Part shown: piece after piece, positions 24,692 to 33,117 of the stretch
How the letters are laid out: every line of letters starts with the position of its first letter
Position numbering within the stretch: position 1 is the stretch's first letter
DNA from: JAPLHP01 sp963720375
GTDB taxonomy: Bacteria > Chloroflexota > Dehalococcoidia > UBA2247 > RBG-13-53-26
Direction of reading: 5' to 3'
DNA length: 64,000 bases
NCBI GenBank assembly: GCA_963720375.1
Contig: CAVRFM010000002.1
Coordinates: forward strand, 1 to 64,000
Program-made: the position numbers and the translations under genes
Notes under the pieces: model-generated
What the model saw: only the letters and a program-made list of their open reading frames with translations
What the model was told of the DNA's origin: nothing
The model's database searches: none

Positions 24692-25213
24692 ATGAACGTT
24701 GTACTCTACATCACCCAGACCTGACCCTACTGTCACCAGGCGAGAGAGTTTCTTTCGCAAAAAGGAGTCAAGTTCACCGAACTCGATGTGTCTCTCGACA
24801 GGGCTGCTGCAAAAGAGATGATCGAGAAAACAGGGCAAAGAGGAGTCCCGGTGATCACGATAGATGACCAGGTGGTCATCGGCTTCGACCGCGCTCGTCT
24901 GGAGCAACTGCTGGCTGGGAAAGGCAATGGTCAGCACCCCTCCCTGGGGCTACAGGCAGCTGATGCCAGCAAGATAGCTCAAAAGGTGGGGGCTGTACCT
25001 ATATTCGGAGCCTTCGTAGGCGCGGTGAAGCCCGGCTCGGCGGGGGAGAGAGCAGGGCTGCAAAAGGGTGACGTGATTACCGAAATCAACCTGCGTCGCA
25101 TCAATAATGTCGACGACCTGGAGAAGGCAGTGTCCGGTCTATCACCCGGCAGCCGGATAACGGTTGTCTTTCTCAGAGGGGAGAAGGAACTCCGCGCTGA
25201 AACTGTGCTCTGA
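24692..25213 (+). CDS. Selenoprotein: glutaredoxin-like domain (UxxC) fused to a PDZ domain
   Basis: AGGAGGG at 24681-24687 precedes an ATG at 24692. The frame reads MNVVLYITQT, then TGA at 24722-24724, then PYCHQAREFLSQKG. This places the TGA exactly at the first cysteine of the glutaredoxin CPYC motif (codon 11), with Cys14 kept. The cis-proline loop (QRGVPVITIDD) and the remaining thioredoxin fold follow, then a PDZ domain (about 105-173: GAFVGAVKPGSAGERAGLQKGDVITEIN). Read through, the product is 173 residues. A SECIS-like hairpin follows the TGA. A shorter product from GTG 24788 would lose the active site and has no ribosome-binding site. The gene begins 41 nt after clpB. The likely role is thiol/selenol reduction of proteins, perhaps steered by the PDZ domain. 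I am confident of the Sec reading, but the cellular role is inferred. Confidence 0.85.
24740..24758 (+). promoter_or_regulatory. Putative bacterial SECIS hairpin
   Basis: GCGAGAG (24740-24746) pairs with CTTTCGC (24752-24758), seven pairs including one G-U, around the loop AGUUU. The loop G at 24748 is 24 nt after the TGA. Bacterial SECIS elements recognised by SelB lie inside the coding region just after the UGA, with an apical loop containing a G, often followed by U, about 16-37 nt away. This hairpin meets all of these conditions. Confidence 0.65.
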
Positions 25214-25262
25214 GCACGAAAAGGTCATCCGTGCGGAAAGTCCCTCCATATATTTACACTAA

Positions 25263-25294
25263 ACAGAGGCGAGAGCATACGCTCTCGCCTCTGT
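25263..25294. terminator. Strong hairpin between convergent genes
   Basis: A perfect 14-bp inverted repeat (ACAGAGGCGAGAGC and its complement) closes on the 4-nt loop ATAC. It lies 50 nt after the selenoprotein stop and 53 nt before the stop of the convergent gene at 25347, so it could serve both strands. No run of T follows on the plus strand and none clearly on the minus strand, so it may act as a Rho-independent terminator only weakly or as an mRNA 3'-end stabiliser. Confidence 0.7.
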
Positions 25295-25346
25295 CAATCA
25301 GCAGAATGTTGACAAGCACATCGAGCTATTAGCCTTAGCGGGCTAT

Positions 25347-25958
25347 CTACTTTTTCTTCTTCTCTTTCTTCTCGGGTTCGATAGTGTACTCCCACATGCA
25401 ATCGATGCCTTCCACCTTTCTATTGTATGGAGCATCGTATGGGGGGATCACCAGAGGTCTGCACTTCACATTGGGAATCACCGCCCTGCCGGTCCGCCCG
25501 AACATGGGGATGTCCCAATCACGGCACATCACCCTGACGAACTCCATGTCTCCTTTGTCTCTGTAGACGCGCATGGGCTTGCATCTGGTTACCTTCACTA
25601 TTCCAACCGTTGGGCTCTTCAGTTCCACCTCGAAGTCATACAGATAGGGGCAACCGCCGGCGGCAGGATGAAACTGGGTTACCTTGAGTATGGCGGCCAT
25701 ATCCTTGGCCTCGTGTCCCAGGGCTTCCAGGGTCCGGAGAGCGGTCGGGGGAATATTCCTCAGCCACACCTCTTTGTCCATCTCACGGGCCACCTCGTGA
25801 CCGTACTTCTGGGCCACAGCATCATACCAGTGGCCATCCATCTGCTGGTATGCCCTGGCGAACTGACCCGCCAGCTTTGCCAGCGTTTCACTGCTGAGGT
25901 CTTCCAGGTGAATAACGGGGCACACCGGGCCACTATAGTCCTTTAATACTCTTGCCAT
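25347..25958 (-). CDS. Uncharacterised protein, DUF6125-like
   Basis: The 203-residue soluble protein contains YDAVAQKYGHEVAREMDKEVW, a long central strand region (YDFEVELKSPTVGIVKVTRCK) with cysteines, and a C-terminal segment ending IDCMWEYTIEP plus a lysine-rich tail. Each half of the protein at 35220-36383 has the same order of features: KRYGHQVAWECDLEMWFR, then KCPSLEW, then a Pro-rich PPRK segment and CQWEYKI. I believe such proteins are filed as DUF6125 but cannot verify this. Conserved His, Glu and Cys residues suggest metal binding. The gene stands alone, convergent with the selenoprotein gene. Confidence 0.7.
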   Translation of the reverse strand: MARVLKDYSGPVCPVIHLEDLSSETLAKLAGQFARAYQQMDGHWYDAVAQKYGHEVAREMDKEVWLRNIPPTALRTLEALGHEAKDMAAILKVTQFHPAAGGCPYLYDFEVELKSPTVGIVKVTRCKPMRVYRDKGDMEFVRVMCRDWDIPMFGRTGRAVIPNVKCRPLVIPPYDAPYNRKVEGIDCMWEYTIEPEKKEKKKK

Positions 25959-26200
25959 TTACACCTTCCTTTCGGGCTCAGCCGTCACGTCTGGCCTGCC
26001 CTCAATATTTGCTCTCTTTGCACTCTTCTTGCCGAACCATATGGTACCAGCAGTCTCCAGCGCCTGCCCAGTACCCCTACCACACAAAATAATGATACCT
26101 TTGATTCCCCGAACTGTCTATCGAGAAAACGCCTATGCCTCATAATGGCATCAGGAACAGGAATGGGACTATAATAAATAACAAAGAAGAGGGACTGAAG

Positions 26201-27010
26201 TTGCGAATCGTCCGCTTTGCAGTTCAGGGCAAGGTCAAATATGGTTTACTGGAAGGAACTATCATCCGCAGTCTCCAAGGCAGTCCCTTCGCTCGGTCCA
26301 GTGCTCATAAGTATTCCCCGAAGCTTGACGGAAATGCACATAGTCTGGACAAGGTGAGACTCCTCACCCCCTGCAGCCCCTCAAAGATCGTGTGCCTGGG
26401 AGTGAACTACCGCAGCCATGCCGAAGAGACCGGACTGCCCATACCCCCTGTACCGCTCATCTTTCTCAAGCCGTCCACGGCAGTTATCGGCCCTGACGAT
26501 AAGATTGTACTTCCGTCTCTGCCCAAGCGCCGCGTGGACTACGAAGCGGAGTTGGGCATCGTTATCGGCAGGCGTACAAAGGACATACCACGGGAAAGGG
26601 CAAAGGATTGTGTACTGGGCTACACCTGTGTGAACGACGTCTCAGAACGCTACGCTCAGAAGGCAGATGGCCAGTGGACGAGAGCCAAGGGTTTCGACAC
26701 CTTCGCTCCGATAGGTCCCTGGATCGAGACCGATATTGACCCGGATGACCTCAAGGTAGAGACCCACCTCAATGGAGAGCTTCGCCAGTCGGGCCGTACC
26801 AGCGACCTCATATTCGGCGTATCTGAACTGATAAGCTTCATCTCAGGAGTAATGACGCTGCTGCCAGGAGACGTTATCGCCACGGGAACTCCATCAGGCA
26901 TTGGCCGCATGAATCCAGGCGATATGGTTGAAGTGAAGATAGAGAAGATCGGAACCCTGAGAAACTTCGTGGTAGACCAGATTCAAGGAGAATCCCCCTG
27001 GAAAAACTGA
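26201..27010 (+). CDS. Fumarylacetoacetate hydrolase (FAH) family protein
   Basis: About 269 residues. The FAH-family core is clear: KIVCLGVNYRSHAEETG, then LIFLKPSTAVIGP, the metal-binding Asp/Glu set in RVDYEAELGIVIG, VNDVSERYAQ, and the terminal TGTPSGIG. Members include hydrolases and decarboxylases of ring-cleavage products such as 2-hydroxyhepta-2,4-diene-1,7-dioate isomerase. The typical family start (LRIVRF) matches a TTG at 26201 with AGAAGAGGGA before it; an ATG at 26135 would add 22 unrelated residues. It runs into the enoate reductase gene, so the two are probably co-transcribed in catabolism. Confidence 0.9.
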   Translation: MRIVRFAVQGKVKYGLLEGTIIRSLQGSPFARSSAHKYSPKLDGNAHSLDKVRLLTPCSPSKIVCLGVNYRSHAEETGLPIPPVPLIFLKPSTAVIGPDDKIVLPSLPKRRVDYEAELGIVIGRRTKDIPRERAKDCVLGYTCVNDVSERYAQKADGQWTRAKGFDTFAPIGPWIETDIDPDDLKVETHLNGELRQSGRTSDLIFGVSELISFISGVMTLLPGDVIATGTPSGIGRMNPGDMVEVKIEKIGTLRNFVVDQIQGESPWKN

Positions 27011-28980
27011 AGCATCTCTTCCAACCCCTGATGATAGGCTCGATGGAAGTGAAGAACAGGATCGTCATGTCTGCTATGGACCCGGGATTCGGCATCGATG
27101 ACGATGGATGCGTGACTGAACAGCTCACCGAATTCCTCGTGGAGAGAGCACGCAGTCGGCCAGGCATGATCATAACCGGCGCCACACCAGTGCACCCCAC
27201 CGGCACAGCCGATCCGAAGACCATTAAGATGGTTCCTGTCTGGGAAGAAAGAGTCCTGCCCAGCCTGGAACGGATGGTGAGGGCAGTTCATGAGTATGAT
27301 GTCAAATTCGGAGCTCAGTTGAACCATGGAGGACTCGCCCACCTGCCCCAGGAGTCCGTGTGCGCCTCTGTGATTCCAGAACTGGCCCAGTTCGGCCTTC
27401 CACTGAGAGAGGCCTCCAGAGATGAATTGAAAGAGTATGCCACTGCCTTCGCCACAGCAGCAGAAAAATGCTTAACAGTAGGATTTGACTTCATAGAGAT
27501 TCATGGCGGACATGGCTACCTCATAAATACCTTCCTCACCCCTTACTACAACCGCAGAACTGACGATTATGGCGGCAGCTTCGAGAACAGGATCAGGTTC
27601 CTGCTGGAGGTCATACAGGCTATAAGAGGAAAGATCGGGCACAGAATCCCTCTGGGCGTGCGGTTAAACGGCGATGATTTTATACCTCAGGGAGCCTGGA
27701 GTTTGCCGGAATTGTGTCAATTGGCCCCCATCCTGGAGAAGGAGGGCATCAACTACATCAACATATCGGCCGGGGCCGCTTCAATGGGTACCCTGCACTA
27801 CACTATCATGCCTATGTATCAGGAGCAGGGGATCTTCGCTCAATTCAGCCAAGAGGTCAAGAAACACGTGTCCATTCCCGTCATAGTCACAGGACGTATC
27901 AAGAGCCCTGTTGTGGCTGAGAGAATAATCGGAGAAGGAAAGGCAGACCTGGTGGTCATGGCCAGGGCTCAAATAGCCGACCCAGAGATGGTAGAAAAGG
28001 CCAGAAAGGGGGATATTGCCGATATACGGCCCTGCCTGGCAGAGTGTTTGGGGTGTATCGAAGGAATCCTCAGGTATGGGGAGGCAAGCTGCGCTGTAAA
28101 CGCCCGGGTAGGCAGAGAATACATCTTGAAGGAGATCGAAGGCGAGAGAAAAGCTGCGCCGAAGAAAGTCCTGGTAGCCGGGGCAGGCTGTGCCGGATTG
28201 GAGGCAGCCAGAAGGGCAGCCTTCGCCGGACACAAGGTCATATTGTGCGAGAGCAGGGGCCGCATAGGTGGGCAACTCAGCCTTGCCGCCCGAATGCCCC
28301 AGAGACAGGAAATAGGAGATATCCTCCCCTGGTATGAAAGGCAACTCAACAAAATGGGGGTGGAGATCCGCCTGAACACGCCGGTTAATGAAAGACTGCT
28401 GGACCAGATTGGACCTGATGTGCTGGTGATAGCCACCGGCAGCCTGCCCGAAGTACCGCTGGGGTTCGTCGACGGCCTGGGAAACATCAAGGATATCGAA
28501 CTGGTGATGGTGGATGACCTCATAGAGGAAGAACGATTGACAGGAGACAACGTTCTCATTGTCGGGGGCGATCAGATCGGCCTGCAAGCAGCAGACTATC
28601 TATCAGAAAAGGGCAAGGCGGTCTATGTGGTAGAGAGAGGGGCACACTTCGCCGAGAAAATGGCTTCTAACGACAGGCGCTTCCTCATCGGAAGATTAAT
28701 AGATAAGGGTGTGAAACGGTACAAAAACATCGAGAAGGTCGAAGTCCTGCCCAACGACGAGGTCTGGATGGTCAGTGGCGGCAAGAGGGAGAAACTGCCG
28801 CAGATCGATACCATTGTTCTGGCCAGTGATAGACGTCCAAATGTGTTTCTGGCTGAAGTGGCGGGGAGGAAAGGCATTGTAACTCACACAATAGGAGATG
28901 CCAGCGGCGTTGCCGGTGAAGGGCAGGGCACAATTATGGCCGCCATCACTGCCGGATATGATGCAGGACGCCAGATTTAG
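26998..28980 (+). CDS. FadH-like enoate reductase (OYE barrel + 4Fe-4S + FAD/NAD domains)
   Basis: This is a 2,4-dienoyl-CoA-reductase-type protein. An Old Yellow Enzyme TIM barrel (about 1-340) has HGGHGYLINTFLTPYYNRR and active-site residues in AQLNHGG. Cluster cysteines are in CLAECLGCIEG with a later Cys in EASCAVNARVGRE, followed by a Rossmann flavin/NAD module (VLVAGAGCAGLEAARRAA). The first ATG is at 27031, but family-like residues (KHLFQPLMIGSME) extend upstream to a CTG at 26998 that has AAGGAG seven bases before it; no ATG, GTG or TTG lies closer in frame. With CTG, the gene overlaps the FAH gene by 13 nt and gives 660 residues. The substrate is probably an unsaturated acyl-CoA or ketone. 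Confidence 0.9.
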   Translation: MEKLKHLFQPLMIGSMEVKNRIVMSAMDPGFGIDDDGCVTEQLTEFLVERARSRPGMIITGATPVHPTGTADPKTIKMVPVWEERVLPSLERMVRAVHEYDVKFGAQLNHGGLAHLPQESVCASVIPELAQFGLPLREASRDELKEYATAFATAAEKCLTVGFDFIEIHGGHGYLINTFLTPYYNRRTDDYGGSFENRIRFLLEVIQAIRGKIGHRIPLGVRLNGDDFIPQGAWSLPELCQLAPILEKEGINYINISAGAASMGTLHYTIMPMYQEQGIFAQFSQEVKKHVSIPVIVTGRIKSPVVAERIIGEGKADLVVMARAQIADPEMVEKARKGDIADIRPCLAECLGCIEGILRYGEASCAVNARVGREYILKEIEGERKAAPKKVLVAGAGCAGLEAARRAAFAGHKVILCESRGRIGGQLSLAARMPQRQEIGDILPWYERQLNKMGVEIRLNTPVNERLLDQIGPDVLVIATGSLPEVPLGFVDGLGNIKDIELVMVDDLIEEERLTGDNVLIVGGDQIGLQAADYLSEKGKAVYVVERGAHFAEKMASNDRRFLIGRLIDKGVKRYKNIEKVEVLPNDEVWMVSGGKREKLPQIDTIVLASDRRPNVFLAEVAGRKGIVTHTIGDASGVAGEGQGTIMAAITAGYDAGRQI

Positions 28981-29031
28981 CCGTCTCTGCTTTGATCAGT
29001 CCCACGGGAGCCTGCCACTAAACTAATCACC

Positions 29032-29544
29032 ATGCCTATCCCAAACACAGCAAAGCACACATTCCTTACAGATAACGAATTTGAAACCCTCTTTGGGGCA
29101 CAGGCGGCTGAAGCCACCAGGATGCTGAGCAAGTACGCTGCAGAGATATGCAGAACATGCCACGGACAGTGCTGCCGCAGAATTGGATGCGAATTTTATT
29201 CAGATAGATTCGATACATGCCCGATATACGAATACCGCCCCGCAAAATGCAGGCTCTACCACTGTGAAAAGATCCTGGAGAATGAGCTGCTAACCAGGGA
29301 AGAACAAGAATTGCTCAACAGGCCAGCAAAGGAACTGTCAGAGTCCCTGAAGCAGGGCTGGGGGCTGGGAATATTCATCGAACCCCCGATCAAGGTGGGA
29401 CAGAAAAGCTGGCTGGACTCGCTCGGCATAGAAGACCAGGTAGCCAGGATTATCCAATCTCTCGGCGATAATCAGATAAGCCCCAACTCAGCCAGAACCA
29501 GGTTAAGAAAACTGGTTCAGCAGCGCAGGAGCCCTGACTGCTGA
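29032..29544 (+). CDS. YkgJ-type cysteine-cluster protein
   Basis: The 170-residue protein has eight cysteines in the first half: CRTCHGQCCRRIGC, then DTCPIYEYRPAKCRLYHCE. This is the CxxC..CC..C pattern of the zinc/iron-chelating YkgJ family, thought to bind a metal or Fe-S cluster. The second half is helical and unassigned. The ribosome-binding site is poor. Its end lies inside a long inverted repeat that probably terminates transcription between convergent genes. Confidence 0.8.
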   Translation: MPIPNTAKHTFLTDNEFETLFGAQAAEATRMLSKYAAEICRTCHGQCCRRIGCEFYSDRFDTCPIYEYRPAKCRLYHCEKILENELLTREEQELLNRPAKELSESLKQGWGLGIFIEPPIKVGQKSWLDSLGIEDQVARIIQSLGDNQISPNSARTRLRKLVQQRRSPDC

Positions 29545-29549
29545 ACCAG
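29512..29549. terminator. Inverted repeat spanning the YkgJ-like stop codon
   Basis: CTGGTTCAGCAG (29512-29523) is perfectly complementary to CTGCTGAACCAG (29538-29549) with a 14-nt loop. The TGA of the preceding gene lies in the second arm. The next gene converges and ends at 29578, so a two-way terminator or mRNA-end structure is plausible. There is no U-tract. Confidence 0.5.
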
Positions 29550-29577
29550 CAGAAGTTGAAAGAAGTCCTCTATCCAA

Positions 29578-30639
29578 TCAGTGAATGATAGATGACGGCC
29601 CGGTCAGGGTCTCAGGGATAAACTCCTGAGGTCTCACCATCTCCATTGCCATGGCTCCCGGCCCACACTTGAGGACACAAATGCCACAGCCAACGCACTT
29701 CTCAGCATTGATAACGGCCTTCGCTGTGTTGAAGCCGCGGGGCTTCTTCATCTCAATGGCACCGAAATAGCACCAGGGCACACATTCCTCACAGCCATTG
29801 CAGGCCTTGTTATCCACCTTGACCAGGAAACGGCTGGGGGCAAGAGCCGGGGCCACTTTGCCAGCTCGAATAATGGGATTCAGTACCAGACAGGCATCCC
29901 CACAGCAGTAGCAGATAAACTCCAAACCCTCCATGACAGACATATTGGTCACTGTGGGCACCAATCCCGCCTCGGTAGCAGAATAGTGAATGGTCATAGC
30001 TTCATCGACGGAAACCTTCTTCCCACTGCCCCGGTACAGATCATATTCTGCCCTCCGTCCAAACTGCGTGCAGGTGTATACCGGATGTTTACACGCCGCC
30101 TTATCAACCATCTGGGCCCCCACCCGGCAGCAGCAGCGGCGTATGCTGATCAGGTCTTTATAAGCCTTGATTATCTCCTCAGCACTCTCGCAAGGCAAAA
30201 GTTTTACACCCGCCGGCACAGTCTTCATGGGCAGAATCACCCTCAGGGCAGGAGTAGGCAGTGTCGTAAGTCCGTTCACTATCTCGCGCCACCAGCCAGC
30301 CTCATAGAGGTCCATCCAGAGTTTGCCGATCCCGGCCGGAATGTACTTCGGATCACTGGCCAGTATGTTGTCATGAAGCGTTCCCAGATCACGAGGGAAG
30401 CGGGACCCTTTCCTTGATGACACTACCAGCCCCCTTCGTGCCAGCACGTGAATCTTCTCCTCAACAGCCTTCTCGCTCATATTGAATTTGGCCGCCAAGT
30501 CCGCATTCGGTGCCGGTAGTTCAAGAAGAAAACGGGCCTCCTCCGGCGTCATGGCTGCTTCCAGTATCCTGTGCAGCAACTCCGAATCAGCGTGCCCACC
30601 TCTCTCCGCCAGCTTGATATAGGCCTCATTGGTTGCCAT
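29578..30639 (-). CDS. Winged-helix-type N-terminus with C-terminal 2[4Fe-4S] ferredoxin domain
   Basis: The protein has 353 residues. The first 90 look like a DNA-binding-type helical domain (LAAKFNMSEKAVEEKIHVLARRG). A middle region has clustered cysteines (RRCCCRVGAQM, CYCCGDACLV). The end carries two ferredoxin motifs, CNGCEECVPWCYFGA and CVGCGICVLKCGPGA. I associate this architecture with uncharacterised ferredoxin-type proteins of anaerobes. It may be a redox sensor or an electron carrier for the flavoenzymes nearby. It is on the same strand as the downstream end of the SnoaL/KstD-like pair. Confidence 0.8.
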   Translation of the reverse strand: MATNEAYIKLAERGGHADSELLHRILEAAMTPEEARFLLELPAPNADLAAKFNMSEKAVEEKIHVLARRGLVVSSRKGSRFPRDLGTLHDNILASDPKYIPAGIGKLWMDLYEAGWWREIVNGLTTLPTPALRVILPMKTVPAGVKLLPCESAEEIIKAYKDLISIRRCCCRVGAQMVDKAACKHPVYTCTQFGRRAEYDLYRGSGKKVSVDEAMTIHYSATEAGLVPTVTNMSVMEGLEFICYCCGDACLVLNPIIRAGKVAPALAPSRFLVKVDNKACNGCEECVPWCYFGAIEMKKPRGFNTAKAVINAEKCVGCGICVLKCGPGAMAMEMVRPQEFIPETLTGPSSIIH

Positions 30640-30681
30640 AACTTCAATTCCCCCTTTCGATAATCGCGCTTAAGTCAGCCT

Positions 30682-31210
30682 TCACCCTTGCTTTTCTGAC
30701 GATGCATGCATGTTCGCCGTGAGCTTCAAACTCTTGGATTCCCCCCTGTCCCACCGCTCCTGAAAGATGTGTCTGTACCCGGTGGATTTTATCTTCCACT
30801 TTCCGTTCACCTTCGCATACTCATCCTGATAGAAGGCAGCCGCTCTCTCGCCGCGGTTCCTTTTACAGTCAACGAGATAGTCCTGCAGAGGCCCAAGTGC
30901 CTCTGGCCGTTGTCTCGCTGGTCAATTCGATCTCCGGGTGGTGCCCGTGATGAAACGTGATCTGTGTCTGGCTCAGGGCCCCGCTGAGAAACTCGATGAT
31001 TGCAGATACGCCCTGGAACTGATATTTCCCATCGGAATAGCTGGTGATTGCATCTTCCGTGAAACACTCCGCCAGCTCATTCCATCGTTTGGTGTCCAGA
31101 CAGCGGAAGTACTTGTACTTCAGTTGTCTGATGGACTCAATATCCTCCCTGGCGGCTATGATACGCTCCAATCTCTCTATTCTGGCTTCCAAGTTCTTCT
31201 GATCGGCCAC
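30682..31210 (-). pseudogene. SnoaL-like (NTF2 fold) protein, interrupted by a one-base insertion
   Basis: The first part reads as a SnoaL-like protein (RQLKYKYFRCLDTKRWNELAE, then FTEDAI, then THFHHGHHPEI-like QITFHHGHHPEIEL). It then meets a stop after ARGTWA. Removing one base from a GGG run at 30892-30894 restores ARGTW followed by PLQDYLVDCKRNRG and the family ending WKIKSTGYR, with a stop at 30682. The corrected product has 175 residues. The start is probably GTG 31210 (AAGGGGG upstream). Members act in steroid or polyketide metabolism, which fits the KstD-like flavoenzyme gene 41 nt upstream. The break could be a sequencing error. Confidence 0.75.
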
Positions 31211-31251
31211 GATAGCCCCCTTTACTATCACATCATGAGCATGACCTGTGA

Positions 31252-32868
31252 CTACTTCAGTTTCGCTGCTCCCTGGGCCATGTGCCTGGCAGCAACGTAG
31301 CCGAAGATCATGCTCTTGCCCTGGGCCGCACCACTGTCGTAGTGGTGACCCAATGGCAGCATAGCCTGCGTATTGCTGGTGCAGTACAAGCCAGGTATGA
31401 CTCCCCCTCGAACATCGATCACCTGGGCATCAGTGTTGGTTATCAATCCTCCCAGGTTACCCGCTGTGGTCAAGCCCAACTTGACACCATAGAACGGCGG
31501 TTTCTCCAGCGGACCCAGGACAGAGGCTGCCCCACGGCCGGGGAACACGGCTTCGCCCCACTGATGGTCGAAGGTGCTCTCTCCACGATGAAAGTCAGGG
31601 TCCTTCCCCTCTTTGGCAAATTTGTTGAACCGCGCCACAGTCTCCGCCAGATTATCGGCCGGAATGCCCAGGGCATTGGCCAGATCCGGCAGTGTCTCAC
31701 CGCGCTTCATCCACTCGGCAATTTCAGTGCCCCTCTTCAGGTTCATCACCGGCATATAATCCCTGAAGGCTTGGTCACATATAAAGAATATCGGCCAGTT
31801 CGCAAACTCCCCGCTGATTCGATCGTAGACGAGGAAGGATCTGCCCATGTCCGGATAGAAGGACTCATCACAGCAGCGCTTGCCAAAGCGGTTCACCATG
31901 ATCATATTCGGATAGCCATAGATGAAAGGCCGGTAGAACGGCCTGCCCCCCTCTACGACTTCGCCGGGAACATTGAACCCGGGCTGGAAGATACTATGAT
32001 CCATGAGTGCAACGGCAGCGCCAACTTCCATTCCCATAATATGACCATCGCCCTCATTGGAAGGTGCTGTGTAGGCATGCAAGGGTGGAGAGTAGATAAA
32101 TCTCTTGTTCATTTCCTCATTCCACTCAAAACCGCCGGTGGCCAGCAGAACTCCCTTTTTGCCCTTCACATAGAAGTCACGTCCGCCGCGCTCTGCCAGC
32201 AATCCGATCACTCTACCATCATGGACTATCAACTCTTTGCCCCTAACATTAGTGAGTATCTCGATTCCCCGGTCAACACAACCTAGAACGAGACCACCTA
32301 TGAGAGCCCTCCCTTGGACCCAGGGAGGACGCGGCCCGATAAGATACTTGACCGGGTCCTTGCGCACCTTGGCAACTATAGGATGAGCCTTCTCCGCCTG
32401 CTCCAGTATCGGCGGCATGATCTTGGGATCAGGCCAGATCTTGCGTCCCATGCATTTCCCGCCGGGTACATCCGCACAATATTCGGTGCGACTGGCATCG
32501 GTTTCCACCGACATTTTCAAAGGGGTATGTTCCTCCACATAGCGAACCATCTCCGCACCATTATCCAGATAGGCAGCCAGAAGCGCCTCATCATGGTGTC
32601 CCATGCTCACCCGGCGGATATACATCAGTGCCTCATCACGGGAATCGCTGATGCCGTCCGCCAGCATGTGCTGGTTGAACGGTATCCAGATGACGCCTCC
32701 CGAAAGGGCAGTGCCTCCGCCAAGGACATCTGCCTTTTCCAGAACTACAGTCTTGAGACCCAGATCATGGCCCATGATGGCAGCAGTGAGCCCGCCGGTG
32801 CTCGATCCAACCGCCACCAGATCCACTTCCAAGTCCCATCTGTCAGGAATCTTGACATGCTTGATCAT
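31252..32868 (-). CDS. FAD-dependent dehydrogenase, fumarate reductase/3-ketosteroid dehydrogenase-like
   Basis: The 538-residue flavoprotein has an N-terminal FAD site (DLVAVGSSTGGLTAAIMGHDLG, with the third Gly of GxGxxG altered to Ser-Ser-Thr), LEKADVLGGGTALSGG, and the late FAD motif GLYCTSNTQAM plus TTAGNLGGLIT. The layout is that of succinate dehydrogenase/fumarate reductase flavoproteins and 3-ketosteroid-delta-1-dehydrogenases. It has no haem or Fe-S domain. GGAGG supports ATG 32868. The SnoaL-like gene follows directly, suggesting steroid or aromatic compound conversion. Confidence 0.88.
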   Translation of the reverse strand: MIKHVKIPDRWDLEVDLVAVGSSTGGLTAAIMGHDLGLKTVVLEKADVLGGGTALSGGVIWIPFNQHMLADGISDSRDEALMYIRRVSMGHHDEALLAAYLDNGAEMVRYVEEHTPLKMSVETDASRTEYCADVPGGKCMGRKIWPDPKIMPPILEQAEKAHPIVAKVRKDPVKYLIGPRPPWVQGRALIGGLVLGCVDRGIEILTNVRGKELIVHDGRVIGLLAERGGRDFYVKGKKGVLLATGGFEWNEEMNKRFIYSPPLHAYTAPSNEGDGHIMGMEVGAAVALMDHSIFQPGFNVPGEVVEGGRPFYRPFIYGYPNMIMVNRFGKRCCDESFYPDMGRSFLVYDRISGEFANWPIFFICDQAFRDYMPVMNLKRGTEIAEWMKRGETLPDLANALGIPADNLAETVARFNKFAKEGKDPDFHRGESTFDHQWGEAVFPGRGAASVLGPLEKPPFYGVKLGLTTAGNLGGLITNTDAQVIDVRGGVIPGLYCTSNTQAMLPLGHHYDSGAAQGKSMIFGYVAARHMAQGAAKLK

Positions 32869-33117
32869 CAATCAAACCTCCATCCCGAAATTAGGAAGAC
32901 AGGCTTACCATGGGTAGATCCAGCCTGCAAGGTGAGTACACTAAGACTAGGAATATGGTATCACCGCACGCTACATTTATCAAAATAATTTGGAATCGGT
33001 CGACGGTATAGCCAGATTATCGGCAATCAGTTGACACCCTCTGACTCGGTATGCTATTGTCCGAGGCTACTCCCACTTACAGACTCCAATGAGCCTACAC
33101 TCTGGGAAGTGCAGGAG

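Noticed and set aside
30869..30892. TGA ending the SnoaL-like first frame considered as selenocysteine
   Set aside because: Reading through TGA meets another stop two codons later, and the conserved continuation lies in a different frame. A one-base insertion explains the data better.
31282..32286. 334-codon plus-strand frame opposite the KstD-like flavoprotein
   Set aside because: The minus-strand gene has clear FAD motifs through the whole length; the plus frame is a shadow.
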